Shown here in pieces: positions 59,568 to 64,000 of a stretch of DNA of 64,000 bases. The notes below the pieces were generated by a model. That model saw only the letters and a program-made list of their open reading frames with translations. It was not told where the DNA came from and did no database searches. This DNA comes from an uncultured Phascolarctobacterium sp. (GTDB taxonomy: Bacteria > Bacillota > Negativicutes > Acidaminococcales > Acidaminococcaceae): positions 28,141 through 92,140 of the forward strand of contig UQLS01000007.1 in NCBI GenBank assembly GCA_900541915.1. The letters are read 5' to 3'. The translations under genes were made by a program, and so were the position numbers. Position 1 is the first letter of the stretch. The number at the start of each line of letters is the position of its first letter.

Positions 59568-61349
59568 GTGAATTTTTTAAGTAAGAAAAAAGCAATGCTG
59601 GCAGCTGCCGTATTAAGTATGTCCTGTGTTGTAGGCTTCCATAACAACAGTGAAGCAGCTGGATATATGGCTCCACAGGAAAATACTATTAAAGTTCTGC
59701 CTATTGATAATGCTAAATTTGTACAGGGACAGATTTTTGACTTTGCTGTAGAAATAAAAAATGGCAGTTCTGATATGAATGTAACTGTTAATGGTAAAGA
59801 AGCTTCTAAATTTTTTGGTAAGGATTCTGTAAGAAAAATGGATGGTAATACCGCTGTTTACAGAATTGATGACGTAAGCTTCCCTAAAGCTGGTAATATT
59901 ACTATTGAAGTTAAGGACGGCGCAAATGAACGCAGTGCAAGCTATACTGTAACTAATGAAAAATCTAAAAAACGCGCTAAAAATGTTATCCTTTTTGTTG
60001 GTGACGGCATGAGCCTGCAGGCAAGACAAATTGCCCGTATTTTATCTAAAGGTATTACTGAAGGTCGTTACAATGATTTGCTGAACATGGAAAAAATGGA
60101 TAATGTAGCAGTAGTGACTACCTCCGGCTATGATGCTATTGTAACTGACTCTGCAAACAGCGCATCTGCTTATGCTACCGGTCATAAATCCGTGGTGAAT
60201 GCTATGGGCGTTTATGAAGACTGCACTAAAGACCCGTTTGATGATCCGAAAGTAGAAAACATTATCGAACTGGTAAAACGTACTCGTGGTATGGCAACCG
60301 GTATTGTTTCTACCTCTAATATTACCGACGCTACTCCAGCGGCAATGGTTTCTCATACTCGCCGCAGAGCAGAACAGAATTTCATTGCTCAGAGTATGTT
60401 AGAAGATAAGCATCGTCCGGATGTAATTCTTGGCGGCGGTTCCAGACATTTTATTCCCATGGATGTGCCAGGCTCCAAACGTAAAGATAATGTTGATGTT
60501 ATCAAATCTTTTGAAGATTTAGGTTACTCCTTCTCTGGCACCAAGACTGAGCTGGAAAATACTCCGGAATCTGCTGATAAGCTGTTGGGACTGTATCAGC
60601 TGGATAATATGAATGTTTATATCGACCGCGCAGTAATTAAAAATCCGAAAGTGCTGAAAGGATTTAACGATCAGCCGGGTTTGGTTGAAATGACAGAAAA
60701 AGCTATTGATACTCTCAGCAAAAATGATAATGGCTTCTTCCTGATGGTTGAAGGCGCATGTGTTGATAAACAGCTGCATGTACTGGACTGGCAGCGCGCT
60801 GCTTACGATAATATCGAACTTGATAAAGCTGTTGGCGTAGCTCAAAAATTTGCTGCTCAAAACGATGATACCTTGATTGTTGTAGTTGCTGACCATGCTC
60901 ATGGTGCAAGCATTACCGGTACTTATCATGAATTGGATGGTAAAACCGGCCGTGAAGCAGTAAGAACCTATGCTGATTCCAAGTGGCCTACTTTTGAAGA
61001 TGCTGACGGCGATGGCTTCCCGGATAATCCGGATCCGGCTGTAACCTTGGCAGTACAGTTTGCAAATCACCCTGACTGCAATATAGACTACAGATTTAAA
61101 GACGTTCCGACTCCGCCGGCAATTATGGGTAAGGACGGCAAAGCTATTGCTAATCCGTTGACTAAAGGTGAGTTCTATGCTGGTAATATTCCTGCTAAAG
61201 CTGACCAGGAAGTACATGCGGCTGACGATGTTATCCTGACTGCGCAAGGTCCCGGCGCTGATTATTTCAAAGGTACCATGGATAATACAGAGGTATTCTT
61301 CGGCATCGTAAGAGCTCTGGGTATCGATGGCAACAAAAATAAAAAATAA
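59568..61349 (+). CDS. phoA: Alkaline phosphatase
   Basis: PhoA-superfamily phosphatase, 593 residues. The catalytic Ser lies in VTDSANSASAYATGHKS, the first metal Asp in LFVGDGMSLQ, and later ligands in MVEGACVDKQLH and VVVADHAHG. A Sec signal peptide precedes residue about 30. Start codons cluster as ATG 59559, ATG 59562 and GTG 59568; AAGGG at 59554-59558 suits only GTG 59568. A roughly 100-residue N-terminal domain (TVNGKEASKFF) comes before the catalytic fold. Confidence 0.92.
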   Translation: MNFLSKKKAMLAAAVLSMSCVVGFHNNSEAAGYMAPQENTIKVLPIDNAKFVQGQIFDFAVEIKNGSSDMNVTVNGKEASKFFGKDSVRKMDGNTAVYRIDDVSFPKAGNITIEVKDGANERSASYTVTNEKSKKRAKNVILFVGDGMSLQARQIARILSKGITEGRYNDLLNMEKMDNVAVVTTSGYDAIVTDSANSASAYATGHKSVVNAMGVYEDCTKDPFDDPKVENIIELVKRTRGMATGIVSTSNITDATPAAMVSHTRRRAEQNFIAQSMLEDKHRPDVILGGGSRHFIPMDVPGSKRKDNVDVIKSFEDLGYSFSGTKTELENTPESADKLLGLYQLDNMNVYIDRAVIKNPKVLKGFNDQPGLVEMTEKAIDTLSKNDNGFFLMVEGACVDKQLHVLDWQRAAYDNIELDKAVGVAQKFAAQNDDTLIVVVADHAHGASITGTYHELDGKTGREAVRTYADSKWPTFEDADGDGFPDNPDPAVTLAVQFANHPDCNIDYRFKDVPTPPAIMGKDGKAIANPLTKGEFYAGNIPAKADQEVHAADDVILTAQGPGADYFKGTMDNTEVFFGIVRALGIDGNKNKK

Positions 61350-61363
61350 TTTGAGGTGGCAGT

Positions 61364-61861
61364 ATGCTTAGTAAAATTGCAAAAATTTTATTAATGCTTC
61401 TGCTGATAGCTCCTATAAATGCTGAAAGAACGGTTCCTTTTGCGGAACCGTTCTTTAATGTATGCGGTAGGGCAGAAGCGTTTTGGGGACAGACGGTGGA
61501 ACTAGGTTTTGACGATTTATATTCTTCCGTATCTTCGCGAGGAGTTGTGCTGTCTGATAAGCTGCGCAGCAATGAGGGGAATAGTGTAAGTATGGTTGGA
61601 TTTATGGCCCCGCCGCTGACACCGACAATAAACTTTTTTGTACTGACCAGAGAGCCGATGTCTATTTGTCCTTTTTGCGGCAGTGATGCCGACTGGCCTG
61701 CGGATATTGTTGTAGTAAAGCTCGATGAACCTGTAACGGCTTTACCGTTTGATAGTCCTATTAAGGTTACAGGCACATTGGAACTGGGAACAGAAGTTGA
61801 TGCTGAAACTGGCTTTGTAAGTTTAGTGCGTATCAAAGCAGACAATTTGGAGGCTTTGTAA
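61364..61861 (+). CDS. Exported CPFC-motif protein (DUF3299-like)
   Basis: A 165-residue protein with a signal peptide (MLSKIAKILLMLLLIAPINA) and a core VSMVGFMAPPL, FFVLTREPMSICPFCGSDADWP that resembles DUF3299, a periplasmic family with unknown function. The CPFC motif could bind metal or act as a thiol pair (inference). It is co-transcribed with an ABC exporter: the stop overlaps the ATPase start. Its 5' coding region contains a terminator-like hairpin. Confidence 0.75.
   Translation: MLSKIAKILLMLLLIAPINAERTVPFAEPFFNVCGRAEAFWGQTVELGFDDLYSSVSSRGVVLSDKLRSNEGNSVSMVGFMAPPLTPTINFFVLTREPMSICPFCGSDADWPADIVVVKLDEPVTALPFDSPIKVTGTLELGTEVDAETGFVSLVRIKADNLEAL
61425..61456 (+). terminator. Terminator-like hairpin inside the coding sequence
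   Basis: AAAGAACGGTTCC/GGAACCGTTCTTT perfect 13-bp stem with a six-base loop, within codons 21-31 of the CPFC-motif gene. It may terminate phoA transcripts or attenuate the ABC operon. Confidence 0.7.
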
Positions 61862-62541
61862 TGTCACTGTTAGAGATTATTGATTTAGAAAAAACTTTTT
61901 ATACTCCTGATAATAAGGTAAGTGCCCATATTGAGATTCCAAAGTTAAATCTGGAGCAGGGAGAAGCAATGGTTTTAGAAGGACCGAGCGGCAGTGGTAA
62001 AACTACGGTGCTGCATATGATTTCAGGACTTTTAAAACCGGACAAAGGAAGAATTGTCTTTGCGGGGACAGATGTTGCCGAGATGTCGGCAGAAGAGCGT
62101 GACAGGTGGCGTGGCAGTAATATCGGCTATGTATTTCAAAAACTGAATCTGCTGTCTGCGCTGACTGTAGAAGAGAATATTCTTTTGGCAGGAAAATGGA
62201 ATACTAAGACAGCAGATGCCGAACTGATAAAAAAACGAATACATGCTTTACTGGATTATGTAGGCTTAGCAAGCAAAGCAAAATTGTTTCCTGATAAGCT
62301 TAGCATTGGTGAACAGCAGCGTGTAGCAGTTGTACGTGCTCTGTTATACAAGCCTAAAATGATTTTAGCCGATGAACCTACGGCAAGTCTGGACAAAGTT
62401 AACAGTGAAAAGGTTTTACAGCTTTTATTAGGATTATGCAAAGAAAATAATGTAGCTTTAATGCTCTGTACCCATGATGAAGCTGTAAAAAATAAATTTG
62501 CTAAACGATACAATGTAAGAAAGGAATCTTACAATGAGTGA
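61861..62541 (+). CDS. ABC transporter ATPase (LolD/MacB type)
   Basis: A 226-residue ATPase with Walker A GPSGSGKTTVLHM, signature LSIGEQQRVAVVRAL (GEQQ rather than GGQQ), and Walker B MILADEPTASLDKVN. It matches the LolD/MacB-like ATPases that drive FtsX-type permeases. TAATG overlap with the upstream gene and 8-base overlap with the permease show coupling. Confidence 0.93.
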   Translation: MSLLEIIDLEKTFYTPDNKVSAHIEIPKLNLEQGEAMVLEGPSGSGKTTVLHMISGLLKPDKGRIVFAGTDVAEMSAEERDRWRGSNIGYVFQKLNLLSALTVEENILLAGKWNTKTADAELIKKRIHALLDYVGLASKAKLFPDKLSIGEQQRVAVVRALLYKPKMILADEPTASLDKVNSEKVLQLLLGLCKENNVALMLCTHDEAVKNKFAKRYNVRKESYNE

Positions 62542-63739
62542 AATATTATTAATAAGGAGACTGCTGGCAGGCAGACCCTTACAGAATCTTTTAGCTGTTA
62601 TTGTCATGGCTGTCAGTGTAGCGTTAGCGATTGGAATGCTTTTAATGTCTGCTGGATTACATGGCAGCTTAGTCCAGGCTGGAAAAAACTTTCCGATGAT
62701 TATGGGTGCTAAAGGAAGTCCTAATCAGCTAGTCTTAAATAGCGTGTTTTTGAAAGATCAGCCTATTGGTAATTTCAGTTATGCCAAAGTACTTGAGTTA
62801 AGACAAAACAGGAATGTTGAGCAGGCGATACCTTTAGGATTTGGCGACAATTACAGGGGATTTCGTCTTGTTGGTACGGAAAAAGAAATTTTTTCGTTTC
62901 ATGGGATAGAAAAAGGCAGTAACAACTGGCTGCAATTATCTAAAGGAAAAATTTTTGAACAACCATTTGAAGCAGTTATTGGTGCAGAAACAGCTGCCAA
63001 AACAGGACTGAAAATAGGTGATACGTTTGCATCTGTACATGGTGTAACGGCAACAGCTAACAGTAAGTCTCATAGTGAAAAATATAAAGTTGTTGGTATT
63101 TTAAAGCCGGTACAGGGGCCATATGACAGTGCTGTATTTGTAAGCATGGAAAGTATCTGGCATCAGCATAATCATAGCAGTATTAATAAAACACAAGATA
63201 AAACGCAGCAGGAAGTAACTTCTGTTCTGATAAGGCCATCCGGTTATGCACAGTCCATGCAACTGGCTGCGCAATACAGCAAAGACAGAGATGTACAGAT
63301 TATCTTTCCGTCTAAGACGATTATTGAATTATTTTCTGTTATCGGCAACATTGAAAAAGTAATGCAGATTTTTACAGCAGCAGTCTTACTCATGGCTTTA
63401 TTGATTATTGGAAGCTCTTTATATTGGTTTGTTGTGGGAAGTGCTTACGAACAAGGAATTATGCGTTCTTTAGGGGCGAACGCTAAACAAATTATGTATT
63501 TGTATTTTAAGCTTGGCATAACACTTGTCAGCATTGGTACTTTACTGGGATTAGTACTGGGGCATGGTGTATTTCAATTTGTCAGCTATCTTTTACAGGA
63601 AAAAGTGGGCTTGTATATGCAGGTTGGTTTCATACCAGAAGAAGCTGTATTACTGGTAGCTGTATTTGTTTTTGGTGCAGTATGCAGTATCATTCCAGCA
63701 TATCTTTCTGGTCGTAAAGATATAGTAGAATCTTTATAA
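62534..63739 (+). CDS. FtsX/MacB-type ABC permease
   Basis: A 401-residue permease with one N-terminal helix (about 18-38), a large extracytoplasmic domain, and three C-terminal helices (about 275-300, 322-345, 365-390). SAYEQGIMRSLGANAKQIMYLYFK is the FtsX-domain signature. Likely exports or extracts a lipid, peptide or metal-linked substrate; not determined. Confidence 0.9.
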   Translation: MSEILLIRRLLAGRPLQNLLAVIVMAVSVALAIGMLLMSAGLHGSLVQAGKNFPMIMGAKGSPNQLVLNSVFLKDQPIGNFSYAKVLELRQNRNVEQAIPLGFGDNYRGFRLVGTEKEIFSFHGIEKGSNNWLQLSKGKIFEQPFEAVIGAETAAKTGLKIGDTFASVHGVTATANSKSHSEKYKVVGILKPVQGPYDSAVFVSMESIWHQHNHSSINKTQDKTQQEVTSVLIRPSGYAQSMQLAAQYSKDRDVQIIFPSKTIIELFSVIGNIEKVMQIFTAAVLLMALLIIGSSLYWFVVGSAYEQGIMRSLGANAKQIMYLYFKLGITLVSIGTLLGLVLGHGVFQFVSYLLQEKVGLYMQVGFIPEEAVLLVAVFVFGAVCSIIPAYLSGRKDIVESL

Positions 63740-63770
63740 GATAAATTTATTATCATCGGGCAGAGAAGTC

Positions 63771-64000
63771 TTACTTCTCAATAAACCATTTACCTTCTTC
63801 GTCAAAAATAGCTACTTCTTTGCCGCATATTTTGCAGATATACCTGGTGCCGATACCGCCACATCTTAGTGCGGCAGCCTGTCTTACATCCAGTACCTTA
63901 TCAATAGAGAATTTGCGGCCGTCATCCCAAAGTATTGTCTTTGGGACAGCACGGCCGTCTTTTTTATGTTCAACGATAATATCAAGTTCTATTTTCTCAA
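63771..64000 (-). CDS. Small conserved protein, 5' end beyond window
   Basis: A minus-strand frame open to the edge, 75 residues visible: EKIELDIIVEHKKDGRAVPK, TILWDDGRKF, VLDVRQAAAL, RYICKIC, and a final GKWFIEK. It resembles a small conserved hypothetical family seen in Firmicutes, with a CxxC-like pair (CKIC). Start not in window. Stop TAA lies at 63771-63773. Confidence 0.75.
   Translation of the reverse strand, partial: EKIELDIIVEHKKDGRAVPKTILWDDGRKFSIDKVLDVRQAAALRCGGIGTRYICKICGKEVAIFDEEGKWFIEK

Noticed and set aside
63763..63779. Terminator for the permease gene
   Set aside because: GAGAAG/CTTCTC is short, lacks a T run on the plus strand and overlaps the coding end of the opposite gene, so it was not listed as a feature.
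1..64000. CRISPR arrays, tRNA or rRNA genes
   Set aside because: No regularly spaced repeats, cloverleaf-like or rRNA-like segments were recognised by eye.

Overview
This window is a chromosomal segment of a low-to-moderate GC Firmicute. The gene set suggests an anaerobic Negativicute, possibly Phascolarctobacterium or another Acidaminococcaceae. The signs are electron-transfer flavoprotein, a TRAP transporter, oxygen-sensitive ThiH, rubrerythrin with a Fur/PerR-type regulator, FeoAB, SepF, and the Firmicute smc-ftsY-ylxM-ffh-rpsP-khpA-rimM-trmD-rplS order. The genus is a guess from gene content only. No rRNA, tRNA or CRISPR array was seen.

Positions 1-8.9 kb hold the end of etfA (cut by the window edge), a small DUF2007-like gene, pyk, an unrecognised gene, and a complete rbsKDACB ribose operon with no adjacent repressor. 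Positions 9-14 kb hold two divergent transcription units, each led by a riboswitch. A minus-strand OFA-type MFS carrier has a ZTP (pfl) riboswitch, and thiSFGHE (thiazole branch of thiamin synthesis) has a leader matching the rare HMP-PP (thiS-motif) riboswitch. Positions 14-18.7 kb carry panF/yhdT, a small membrane protein, a HAD phosphatase, a radical SAM protein and a DNA-deoxyinosine glycosylase.

Positions 18.8-35 kb are a dense housekeeping block: smc-ftsY, ylxM-ffh-rpsP-khpA-ylqD-rimM-trmD-SPOUT methyltransferase, rplS, lepB-rbgA, rnhB-yraN-comM, then an ACT protein, a DUF711 protein and nth. Positions 35-48.4 kb hold a short RecQ, a beta-CASP metallo-beta-lactamase protein, a T-box-controlled operon (PEP mutase/isocitrate lyase family enzyme plus TRAP dctPQM), typA, sepF, an SH3 protein, and an AbgT carrier paired with PepT. 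Positions 48.4-52 kb form an iron and peroxide locus: feoAB divergent from a Fur/PerR regulator and rubrerythrin, with palindromic operator candidates inside the promoters.

Positions 52-57 kb look accessory. rlmD ends in an AT-rich C-terminal extension. It is followed by two excisionase-like HTH genes, a 509-aa orphan protein with a glycine zipper and a possible nuclease-like motif, a MobC-like gene and a 163-aa minimal relaxase. This is my candidate for an under-described system, probably the remains or a minimal form of a mobile element inserted at rlmD. Positions 57-64 kb hold an exported HD-domain protein, tatAC, an alkaline phosphatase, a secreted CPFC-motif protein with an ABC exporter (ATPase and MacB/FtsX-type permease), and the end of a small conserved gene running off the right edge.
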